In this document: positions 15,672-22,847 of the stretch, one piece after another
Position numbering within the stretch: the stretch's first letter is position 1
How the letters are laid out: every line of letters starts with the position of its first letter
Assembly: GCA_027018875.1 (NCBI GenBank)
Contig: JALUYA010000001.1
Span: 77,457 to 115,541, forward strand
DNA from: Gammaproteobacteria bacterium
GTDB taxonomy: Bacteria > Pseudomonadota > Gammaproteobacteria > JAKDMP01
Direction: 5' to 3'
Length of the DNA stretch: 38,085 nucleotides
Position numbers and translations under genes: made by a program
Notes under the pieces: generated by a model
Databases searched by the model: none
Told to the model about the DNA's origin: nothing
What the model saw: the letters and a program-made list of their open reading frames with translations, nothing else

Positions 15672-16770
15672 GTGGTTGAAATTATGCCGATCCGGGAGAA
15701 AATCGTTGATTTGAAGAGCCGCAACGAAGCTCTTAGGGGGTATCTTTAACTACAATGATTGCCTGATGCGCCTTACCGAGGTTGAAAGAGAGTTGGAAAG
15801 CCCCGGCGTTTGGTCCGACCCGCAACGGGCCCAGAATTTGGGCCGTGAACGGGTGCGTCTTGCCGCGCAGGTGCACGGACTGGATGAGATATCGCGGGGG
15901 CTGGATGAAAATGAAGCCCTGGTGGAGATGGCGGCCGGTGAAAACGATGAACTTGCCATTGAAGAGCTCACCGCCGATATCGAGCGGATTGCGCGCCGAG
16001 TCGAGGCGCTTGAGTTCCGGCGCATGTTTTCGGGCGAAATGGATTCCGCCAATGCCTTTCTCGATATTCAGGCCGGTTCGGGAGGAACCGAGGCCCAGGA
16101 CTGGGCGGAGATGCTGTTGCGGATGTACTTGCGCTGGGGGGAACGGCGCGGGTTCAAGACCGAATTGATTGAAGTATCACCCGGCGAGGTGGCGGGGGTC
16201 AAAAGTGCTACTATCGGTTTCGAGGGCGACTATGCGTACGGCTGGTTACGCACCGAGACCGGGGTGCACCGGTTGGTGCGCAAGAGCCCCTTCGATTCTG
16301 GGCATCGGCGACATACCTCCTTTGCGGCAGTGTCGGTGTCCCCCGAGGTGGACGATGATATCGATATCGAGATCAACCCGGCGGATTTGCGCGTGGACGT
16401 ATACCGTGCGAGTGGAGCGGGTGGACAGCATGTGAACCGTACCGAGTCGGCGGTGCGCATCACGCACCTTCCAACCGGGATCGTGGTGCAGTGTCAGAAT
16501 GACCGCTCCCAGCACAAAAATCGGGCAACCGCCATGAAACAGCTCAAGGCGAAACTGTATGAATTCGAACTTGCCAAGCGGCGTAGCGCTCAGGCCGAGA
16601 TCGAGGCGGGCAAGGCGGATATCGGCTGGGGCAGCCAGATTCGCTCCTATGTGCTCGACCAGTCGCGCATCAAGGATTTACGCACCAACGTCGAGGTCGG
16701 TAATACGCAAGCGGTGCTCGACGGGGATATCGATCTGTTCATAGAGGCCACCCTGAAGGCGGGGCTTTAA
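15672..16770 (+). CDS. prfB: Peptide chain release factor 2, expressed by programmed +1 frameshift
   Basis: RF2 releases the peptide at UGA and UAA codons. A 25-codon zero frame from GTG 15672 ([14 protein letters not shown] through LRGYL) ends at an in-frame TAA at 15747-15749. Skipping T15747 joins it to the +1 frame [19 protein letters not shown], which lines up residue for residue with E. coli DYDAKKERLEEVNAELEQP. The product is 365 residues, the same as E. coli RF2, with GGQ at 250-252 and the RF2 SPF tripeptide in [14 protein letters not shown]. The ATG at 15766 is not a sensible start because conserved sequence precedes it. lysS follows 17 bases later, as in E. coli. Confidence 0.96.
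15735..15750 (+). promoter_or_regulatory. prfB: RF2 programmed +1 frameshift site, with UAA stop
   Basis: AGGGGG at 15735-15740 is the internal Shine-Dalgarno, followed by TAT, the slippery CTT at 15744-15746, TAA at 15747-15749 and then C. This equals the well-known enterobacterial site (AGG GGG TAT CTT TGA C) except that TGA is replaced by TAA. The shift gives Asn where E. coli RF2 has Asp. RF1 also reads UAA, so the usual RF2-specific autoregulation should be weakened. Confidence 0.93.
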
Positions 16771-16787
16771 AAGTAAGGAAACCCGAT

Positions 16788-18290
16788 ATGGCGGAGACAG
16801 GACAGAAGCCCGATTTATACGTGGAGCGCCGTGCGAAGCTCGACGCACTGAGGGCGGCAGGGTTTAATTATCCCAATGACTTCCGGCCGGATGTGACCGC
16901 AGCGGAAATTCTCGGAACTTATCGGGATTTGGATGCCGCCGCGCTCGTAGAACGCAAGGTGCGTGTACGGGTGGGTGGGCGCATGATGACCCGGCGGGTC
17001 ATGGGCAAGGCGAGTTTTGCCCACCTGGACGATGGCAGCGGCAGGATCCAGATTTTCCTACGCCGGGACGAACTTGGCGAAGAGCCCTATAGCCGGTTCA
17101 AATCCCTTGATCTTGGCGATATCGTCGGTGTGCAAGGGATGTTGTTTCGGACCCGTATGGGGGAACTCAGCGTGCGGGTTGAGAAGATCGATTTGATCGC
17201 CAAGTGCCTGCGACCCTTGCCGGAGAAGTTTCACGGCCTCAAGGATGCCGAGTTACGCCATCGTCGCCGTTATCTCGATTTAATGATGAACCCGGAAATA
17301 CGCGAGATTTTTCGCAAACGAGCGGAAATTTTGCGTATTTGCCGGGCATTGCTCGATGCCCGAGGCTACCTCGAAGTAGAAACCCCCATGATGCAGCCTC
17401 TCGCGGGGGGCGCGGCCGCGCGGCCCTTTGTCACCCACCATAATGCCTTGAATATTCCACTGTACCTGCGCATCGCCCCTGAGCTGTACCTGAAGCGTTT
17501 ATTGGTCGGTGGGTTTCAGCGGGTTTATGAGATTAATCGTAGCTTTCGCAATGAAGGCACCTCAACCCGGCACAATCCGGAATTCACCATGCTCGAAGCG
17601 TATCAAGCCTATAGCAACTGTGATTCGATGATGAGCCTCACCGAGGATCTATTGCGTTTGCTCGCGCTTGATGTGCTCGGCGCGCCGACGGTACACCAAG
17701 GTGGGGTAGAGATCAACCTCGGCGTACCCTTTCGCCGGCTCGGCCTGGGCGCTGCGGTACTCTCGGCCTGCCCCGATCTGCGGCCCGAGAATCTGCGCGA
17801 AGTGACCGCGTTGCGTGGCGCGATGACAGCGCGGCGGATTGAACCACCCGCGGGGGATGCCGGCTGGGGAAAACATCTTCTCGCCCTGTTCGAGACGCTG
17901 GTCGAGCCGGGCCTGATGCAGCCGACATTCATCACCGATTACCCGCGGGAAGTATCACCGCTCGCTCGCGCTTGTGACGAGGATCCGGAGCGGGTGGATC
18001 GATTCGAGCTTTTCATCGGGGGGCGCGAAATAGCCAACGGATTTTCCGAATTGAACGATCCGCTGGATCAGGCGCAACGCTTCGAGGAGCAGGCGCGGGA
18101 GCGCCAGGCCGGTGATGTGGAGGCTATGGTTTATGACCGCGATTACGTGCGGGCGCTGGAATATGGTATGCCTGCAGCGGGCGGTGTAGGGATCGGCATC
18201 GACCGGGTGGTGATGCTGCTTACCGGAATCGAGTCGATCCGCGAGGTCCTCCTTTTCCCCTTGTTGCGCCCAGAACCATTCATAGACTGA
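16788..18290 (+). CDS. lysS: Lysyl-tRNA synthetase, class II
   Basis: Charges tRNA-Lys. 500 residues, family length. An N-terminal OB-fold anticodon-binding domain (VRVGGRMMTRRVMGKASFAHL) is followed by class II motif 1, motif 2 (RSFRNEGTSTRHNPEFTM) and motif 3 (GVGIGIDRVVMLLTG). It sits 17 bases after prfB in the same transcript and converges on fetB, with 23 bases between stops. Confidence 0.97.
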   Translation: MAETGQKPDLYVERRAKLDALRAAGFNYPNDFRPDVTAAEILGTYRDLDAAALVERKVRVRVGGRMMTRRVMGKASFAHLDDGSGRIQIFLRRDELGEEPYSRFKSLDLGDIVGVQGMLFRTRMGELSVRVEKIDLIAKCLRPLPEKFHGLKDAELRHRRRYLDLMMNPEIREIFRKRAEILRICRALLDARGYLEVETPMMQPLAGGAAARPFVTHHNALNIPLYLRIAPELYLKRLLVGGFQRVYEINRSFRNEGTSTRHNPEFTMLEAYQAYSNCDSMMSLTEDLLRLLALDVLGAPTVHQGGVEINLGVPFRRLGLGAAVLSACPDLRPENLREVTALRGAMTARRIEPPAGDAGWGKHLLALFETLVEPGLMQPTFITDYPREVSPLARACDEDPERVDRFELFIGGREIANGFSELNDPLDQAQRFEEQARERQAGDVEAMVYDRDYVRALEYGMPAAGGVGIGIDRVVMLLTGIESIREVLLFPLLRPEPFID

Positions 18291-18313
18291 CACTGTAGCG
18301 GGGAGAAGGTGGA

Positions 18314-19162
18314 TTATTTTCGCCCACGGGATCCAACGCGGCGGTGGATCAAATCACCGAGGGTGAGAGGCTCGTGCAGGCGCTCGTTTCGTAGTTGATG
18401 GCGGGAGTTGAACAGTTGTCGGTAAGCCAGCAAGATCATTCCCAGGGCGCCAAGTGCAACGGCCGCCGCAATCATGAACACGATGACGATCTGATAGCGA
18501 ACCGCCGAGGCGGGAGCCACCCCGGCGAGTAATTGGCCGGTCATCATGCCAGGCAGACTCACGATCCCCATTACCATCATGGAATTGATAATTGGAATCA
18601 TTCCGGTGCGTAGGCTATCGCGGACCAGGTCGTGTGCGGCCTCCCAGCGAGTGGCGCCCAGCGAGAGGGTGGCTTCGATACGCTCCCGTTCTCCTATTAC
18701 GCCATCCATAAAGCGGTCCAGTGCGAGCGAAATTCCGGTCAGGGTATTGCCAAGTACCATGCCAAGCAAGGGAATGCTGTACTGGGCCTCATACCAAGGA
18801 TGCACCTGGATGATGCCACCGAGTGCCACACCGGTTACCACAAAGGATGAGGCAAATACCGCCAATAATCCGTTCCAGTAAATACCGATAAAGCGACGCC
18901 GCGTTCGGCGCACCGCGGCTATCCCGGCGAACCCGGCCATGACGATTCCTATGGCGAGGATCGGTAAGGGGGTATTCAGGGCGAAGATGTACTCGAGAAT
19001 GAAGCCGAGCAGCAACAGTTGCGTCACCATGCGTAGGCCGGCAATAACCAAAGTTTTGGTGAGTCCCAGGCGCAGCCACAGCGACAGGCCCAGGTTGATG
19101 ACGATCAGTAGCGCCGCCAGGCCCAATTGCCAGTTGCTGATGGCAAGATAGCTGGCCTTCAT
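18314..19162 (-). CDS. fetB: FetB-type ABC transporter permease (UPF0014)
   Basis: Membrane component of the FetAB iron exporter family, which in E. coli lowers iron-dependent oxidative stress. 282 residues with about seven hydrophobic segments. Typical features are RMVTQLLLLGFILEYIF, PLLGMVLGNTLTGISLALDR, the cytoplasmic coupling segment ERERIEATLSLGATRWEAA, and SLPGMMTGQLLAGVAPASAV. The ATG overlaps the fetA stop as ATGA. Substrate is inferred from the family, not shown. Confidence 0.9.
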   Translation of the reverse strand: MKASYLAISNWQLGLAALLIVINLGLSLWLRLGLTKTLVIAGLRMVTQLLLLGFILEYIFALNTPLPILAIGIVMAGFAGIAAVRRTRRRFIGIYWNGLLAVFASSFVVTGVALGGIIQVHPWYEAQYSIPLLGMVLGNTLTGISLALDRFMDGVIGERERIEATLSLGATRWEAAHDLVRDSLRTGMIPIINSMMVMGIVSLPGMMTGQLLAGVAPASAVRYQIVIVFMIAAAVALGALGMILLAYRQLFNSRHQLRNERLHEPLTLGDLIHRRVGSRGRK

Positions 19163-19839
19163 GCTGCGCCGCTCAGCTCGATGACCCGATCGGCGATACG
19201 TCCGCGCTGCGAATGGTCATGGCTGGTCCAGATCCAGGCCCTGCCCGGGTTTGCCCGAAGCCAGGCATCCAGCAATTTTTCGATTTGACCGGTACTGGCC
19301 GAATCCAGTGAAGCGGTGGGTTCATCAAGAAGCAATACCCGCGGCTCAAGCAGGAGGCAACGGATCAGCGCGATCAGTTGGGCTTCACCACCAGAGAGGT
19401 AATCGGTGTGTTGAGCCAGAAAATCCTCGTTCCGCCCGAGAGGCTGGAGATATTCAAGGACCTGGTTTTTGCAGAAGGTTCGGTGACGGTGAGTGCGGTA
19501 GGCAAAGGCGGCGGCGAGGATAGCCTCGACTCGGCCGAGGGGCAGCGCGGGTTGCTGGGCAAGCAGCATTACCTGAGCCCGGTAGGCGGGCATGGACCAG
19601 TCCTGGAGCAACCGGTTCTCGAAGTAAATTTCCCCTTCGCTGGCGTTTATCAGCCCGGCCAGCATACGCAGCAATACCGTTTTTCCTGTACCGGATGGAG
19701 CATTTATGGCTAGCCGTTCCCCTGCGTGAAGAGTGAGGTCCAGTCCTCGCCACAGGGGTCGGCCAAGGAAGTAGCAACCCAGGCCGCGAACTTCTAGCAG
19801 GGCATCCGAGCCGCTGGGGGTTGGGCGGAATGCAATCAT
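19159..19839 (-). CDS. fetA: FetA-type ABC transporter ATP-binding protein
   Basis: ATPase partner of FetB. About 226 residues from ATG 19839, with Walker A APSGTGKT, a Q-loop in VMLLAQQPALPLG, signature LSGGEAQL, Walker B RVLLLDEPTASLD and the switch His in WTSHDHS. An in-frame ATG at 19884 would add 15 residues. ATG 19839 is preferred because it overlaps the stop of the small upstream ORF as ATGA. It is translationally coupled to fetB. Confidence 0.88.
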   Translation of the reverse strand: MIAFRPTPSGSDALLEVRGLGCYFLGRPLWRGLDLTLHAGERLAINAPSGTGKTVLLRMLAGLINASEGEIYFENRLLQDWSMPAYRAQVMLLAQQPALPLGRVEAILAAAFAYRTHRHRTFCKNQVLEYLQPLGRNEDFLAQHTDYLSGGEAQLIALIRCLLLEPRVLLLDEPTASLDSASTGQIEKLLDAWLRANPGRAWIWTSHDHSQRGRIADRVIELSGAA

Positions 19840-19994
19840 GGAGACACCAGGGCCGTCAGATCTGCGAACACCGGCACAAACCATTGGTCGCCGATCTCGA
19901 CCGGGTCTGCCGGATACAGGTCTGTGAGCCGGGGCACTACTATAGCGATAGTACCGCCCCGGTGGGCATGGACATTGTGGCCTGTTTTCCCCAT
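19836..19994 (-). CDS. Small ORF (52 residues) coupled to tviB-like and fetA genes, function unknown
   Basis: The ATG at 19994-19992 shares its A with the TAA stop of the upstream dehydrogenase gene (TAATG), and the TGA stop at 19838-19836 overlaps the fetA ATG (ATGA). The predicted protein begins MGKTGHNVHAHRGGTIAIVV and ends WFVPVFADLTALVSP; it has no signal peptide and no clear membrane helix, and shows a strand-like hydrophobic pattern. It resembles no family I recognise. The exact fit between two genes argues for a translated gene or a coupling leader, though chance cannot be excluded. It is short enough to be missed by automatic callers. Confidence 0.55.
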   Translation of the reverse strand: MGKTGHNVHAHRGGTIAIVVPRLTDLYPADPVEIGDQWFVPVFADLTALVSP

Positions 19995-21277
19995 TACAGT
20001 CGCCCGTCTACCCCCTCGCGAGGTAGGACGCTCTTGACGTCGTAGAGTATCGCTTGTGGGCGGCCCCAGGCACGAATCCCCTCGCTGCCGATACGGATAA
20101 ACTCATCATGTGCCACCGCCAGCACGATGGCATCATAGACACCGTTTTCGGGTTTGGCAATCAGTTCGATTCCGTATTGGTCGTGCCCGGCTTGCGGCGC
20201 CACTAAGGGGTCGTGTACATCAATCCGGGCATGATAGCTTTCGAGTTCGCGGATTACATCAATTACACGGCTGTTTCTCAGGTCCGGGCAGTTTTCCTTG
20301 AAAGCGAGCCCGAGGATGAGAATCCGGGAGCCGGCAATATGTACCCGTCGGCGCACCAAGTGCTTCATCACCTGTTCGGCGACATAAGTTCCCATCTGAT
20401 CGTTGATGCGTCGACCCGCAAGAATCATTTCCGGATGGTATCCCATAGCCAGTGCCTTGTAGGTAAGGTAATAGGGGTCCACGCCAATGCAGTGGCCACC
20501 GACCAATCCCGGGCGAAAGGGGGCGAAGTTCCACTTGGTTCCGGCGGCGGCAAGCACTTCTTGCGTATCCAGGTTCAGCCGTTCGAACAGGATGGCGAGT
20601 TCGTTGATCAAGGCGATATTGACATCCCGCTGGGTGTTCTCGATCACTTTTGCCGCTTCGGCCACACGAATACTCGAGACTCGGTGGGTTCCGGCGCGAA
20701 TGATGCGCCGATACAATGCATCGACGAACTCGGCGGCCTCGGGAGAGGAACCCGAAGTGATCTTGATGGTGTTGGTGAGGCGATGAATCCGGTCACCAGG
20801 ATTGATACGTTCGGGACTGTAGCCAACAAAAAAATCCCGGTTCAGTATCCGCCCCGAGGTTTGCTCGATCAAGGGAATGCAGACCTCCTCGGTAGCACCG
20901 GGATATACCGTGGACTCGAACACGATTACGGCGCCGGGGGAAAGCGCCCGGCCTACCAGGCGGCTGGCCCTCTTGAGCGGCTCGAGATCGGGGATCTTGT
21001 GGACATTGACCGGAGTGGGAACGGTGACGATATACACATTGGCGTGGCGCAGGTGATTGGGATCGGCGCTGAGCTGAAGCTTTTGGGACAATGCAGTGGC
21101 CAGTTCCGGTTCCGTTATTTCCCGGATCGAATCGTGGCCGCCGGCGATCTCTGCAACCCGCTGGGGAGAAATATCGAAACCTAGTGTGGGAAATTCACCC
21201 GCAAATGCCACCGCAAGAGGCAGGCCCACATAGCCCAGGCCAAGTACGGCGATGGAAATTTGATCTGGTTTGAGCAC
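19994..21277 (-). CDS. tviB: UDP-N-acetyl-hexosamine 6-dehydrogenase, TviB/WbpO type
   Basis: Oxidises a UDP-HexNAc to the uronic acid for surface polysaccharide. 427 residues. The NAD site is VLGLGYVGLPLAV; SPERINPGDRIHRLTN and AAKVIENTQRDVNIALINEL are hallmarks of the TviB branch; the catalytic Cys is in GGHCIGVDPYYLT; and FKENCPDLRNSRVIDV lies in the C-terminal domain. The match to TviB is closer than to UDP-glucose dehydrogenase. It starts at GTG 21277 with GGGGA eight bases upstream. No other polysaccharide genes are nearby, and it heads a coupled group with the small ORF and fetAB. Confidence 0.88.
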   Translation of the reverse strand: MLKPDQISIAVLGLGYVGLPLAVAFAGEFPTLGFDISPQRVAEIAGGHDSIREITEPELATALSQKLQLSADPNHLRHANVYIVTVPTPVNVHKIPDLEPLKRASRLVGRALSPGAVIVFESTVYPGATEEVCIPLIEQTSGRILNRDFFVGYSPERINPGDRIHRLTNTIKITSGSSPEAAEFVDALYRRIIRAGTHRVSSIRVAEAAKVIENTQRDVNIALINELAILFERLNLDTQEVLAAAGTKWNFAPFRPGLVGGHCIGVDPYYLTYKALAMGYHPEMILAGRRINDQMGTYVAEQVMKHLVRRRVHIAGSRILILGLAFKENCPDLRNSRVIDVIRELESYHARIDVHDPLVAPQAGHDQYGIELIAKPENGVYDAIVLAVAHDEFIRIGSEGIRAWGRPQAILYDVKSVLPREGVDGRL

Positions 21278-21290
21278 TCGTGATTCCCCG

Positions 21291-21308
21291 CGCCATCATG
21301 GAATGGCG
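21291..21308. repeat. Short inverted repeat between tviB-like gene and dapA
   Basis: CGCCAT and ATGGCG are separated by six bases in the 112-base divergent intergenic region, 14 bases upstream of the dehydrogenase GTG. It could be an operator or chance; no known box is recognised. Confidence 0.3.
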
Positions 21309-21389
21309 TCAAGTGTAGCCGATGCCGGCTTGCGCTGAGTACCGCCGTACCGTTAGCATTTCAAAGTTCTGAGCCTTATGGGGGAGTGC

Positions 21390-22274
21390 ATGATCCGATT
21401 TTCCGGCAGCATGGTGGCCCTGGTCACACCGATGCAGGTATCGGGCGCGGTAGATGAGTCGGCGTTGACCGAGCTGATCGAATGGCACATTGCGGCAGGT
21501 ACCGATGCACTGGTTATAGCCGGAACGACGGGAGAGTCTCCGACCCTGACCTCAGAGGAACACGCCCGACTGATAGCATCTTCGGTTCAGGTAGCTCGAG
21601 GGCGGATCGAGATTATTGCGGGAGCGGGTTCCAATTCCACCCGGCAGACTTTGGATATGTCGCGCCGGGCCGCGGCGGCGGGTGCCGATGGCCTCATGCT
21701 GGTGGTACCCTATTATAATAGGCCGCCGCAACGGGCGCTGGTTGAACATTTCCGGACCATTACTCGGGCACTGGATTTGCCCATTGTGCTTTACAATGTG
21801 CCTTCACGTACGGGAACCGATCTACTCCCGGAAACCGTGGCCGAGCTGGCGCAGGAGAGTAGAATCGTTGGCATAAAGGAAGCCAGCGGACATTTGGAGC
21901 GGGTGGTTCAACTGCGGCGCTTGTGCGGGGCGGATTTCGCGCTCCTGTCTGGTGATGATGCAAGTGCCACGGCTTTCATGCTGGCCGGTGGGGACGGAGT
22001 GATATCGGTAACCGCGAATGTAGTGCCGGGGCGGGTGAAGCAATTGTGTGAAGCCTCCCGTAAGGGTGATGTGGTGCGTGCGCGGCAGCTTGATGCGGAG
22101 CTTTCGCCACTGAACCAAGCATTATTTATTGAATCGAATCCAATACCAGTCAAATGGGCACTTGAACGTATGAATAGAATCAAATCGGGTATCCGTCTTC
22201 CTTTGCTTCCGTTGGCAAGATCCGCGCGTCCTCGCGTCGAAACCGCGCTTGTAGGACTGGGGCTCGTTACATGA
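21390..22274 (+). CDS. dapA: 4-hydroxy-tetrahydrodipicolinate synthase DapA
   Basis: First committed step to lysine and diaminopimelate: condensation of pyruvate with aspartate semialdehyde. About 294 residues. TIM-barrel motifs include GTTGESPTLT, the proton-relay Tyr in VLYNVPSRTG and the Schiff-base Lys163 in VGIKEASG. ATG 21390 is chosen because GGGGGAG lies directly upstream; the in-frame ATG at 21378 precedes that site. Its stop overlaps the next lipoprotein gene by four bases, as dapA precedes bamC in E. coli. Confidence 0.96.
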   Translation: MIRFSGSMVALVTPMQVSGAVDESALTELIEWHIAAGTDALVIAGTTGESPTLTSEEHARLIASSVQVARGRIEIIAGAGSNSTRQTLDMSRRAAAAGADGLMLVVPYYNRPPQRALVEHFRTITRALDLPIVLYNVPSRTGTDLLPETVAELAQESRIVGIKEASGHLERVVQLRRLCGADFALLSGDDASATAFMLAGGDGVISVTANVVPGRVKQLCEASRKGDVVRARQLDAELSPLNQALFIESNPIPVKWALERMNRIKSGIRLPLLPLARSARPRVETALVGLGLVT

Positions 22275-22540
22275 TGCGCATCGGTATGGCATTGCTCCTG
22301 CTTGCAGTAGTTACGGTTCTTTCCGGTTGTGCCGGCTCATCTATTCCCGATGGCTGGTACACGGCCCATGCCGTAGCGCCGCTGCGCCACCCGCCTGGAG
22401 TTCCGGCCATCAAGTATAGTGATGCCTACAGCATTCCGGGTGGAGCACCGGAGGGGTATCCTGCACATAGCAAACATTCCTTGATTACCCCGCCCAATGT
22501 TTTAACCACTGCCGGTGCGGCCAAGGCCGTTGGCGGATGA
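22271..22540 (+). CDS. Small BamC-like lipoprotein
   Basis: 89 residues, with a lipoprotein signal (hydrophobic 5-17, lipobox LSGC, lipidated Cys20), leaving a mature chain of about 70 residues rich in Pro, Gly, Ala and Tyr. It is coupled to dapA by an ATGA overlap, the place of bamC (nlpB) in many gammaproteobacteria. The segment APLRHPPGVPAI followed by DAYSIPGG resembles the unstructured N-terminal BamC region that lies along BamD. The two helix-grip domains of full BamC are absent: it ends at 22540 just before the tRNA. It could be a reduced BamC or an unrelated lipoprotein. Confidence 0.7.
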   Translation: MMRIGMALLLLAVVTVLSGCAGSSIPDGWYTAHAVAPLRHPPGVPAIKYSDAYSIPGGAPEGYPAHSKHSLITPPNVLTTAGAAKAVGG

Positions 22541-22605
22541 ATGCCAGGGTATTGCAGCGTAACCGGAAATCCATGGGAACCGAGTAGAATTTTTAGTATG
22601 AAGCA

Positions 22606-22696
22606 GGAGAGATGTCCGAGCGGTCGAAGGAGCACGCCTGGAAAGCGTGTATGCGCTAACCGCGCATCGAGGGTTCGAATCCCTCTCTCTCCGCCA
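22606..22696 (+). tRNA. tRNA-Ser (anticodon GGA)
   Basis: 91 bases including an encoded CCA. Acceptor arm GGAGAGA (22606-22612) pairs with TCTCTCC (22686-22692), G73 then CCA. Anticodon stem CACGC/GCGTG (22633-22637 and 22645-22649) encloses a loop with GGA at 22640-22642. A long variable arm, as expected for class II serine tRNA, and a GGTTCGAATCC T-arm follow. TAGAAT at 22585-22590 may be its -10 box. Confidence 0.97.
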
Positions 22697-22712
22697 TACT
22701 CGAGCGGGTTAT

Positions 22713-22823
22713 GGTGGTCTGCATCCGCACCTCGCGACGATATGCCGTGAACCCCGTCAGGCCCGGAAGGGAGCAGCGGCAGCGGCGGATTCGGGTGCCG
22801 GGGATCGGCGGGTGCAGGCCGCC
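22713..22823 (+). ncRNA. ffs: Signal recognition particle RNA (4.5S, small bacterial type)
   Basis: The universal SRP domain IV is visible: GTCAGGCCCGGAAGGGAGCA with the GGAA-type tetraloop and asymmetric loop, at about 22757-22776. The ends pair: GGTGGTCTGCATCCGC (22713-22728) with GCGGGTGCAGGCCGCC (22808-22823), allowing G-U pairs. About 111 bases, the 4.5S size with no Alu domain. It lies between tRNA-Ser and dnaX, an order also found in Bacillus. Exact ends may differ by a few bases. Confidence 0.94.
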
Positions 22824-22847
22824 TCCATTATCACCGGAATTTTGCTG

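Noticed and set aside
15766-16770. Reading prfB as a shorter gene from ATG 15766
   Set aside because: Conserved RF2 sequence and the frameshift motif lie upstream, and the joined 365-residue product matches the E. coli length exactly.
22647-22847. N-terminal extension of dnaX
   Set aside because: It would overlap tRNA-Ser and the SRP RNA; the family start MAYLALARRYRP is at 22848.
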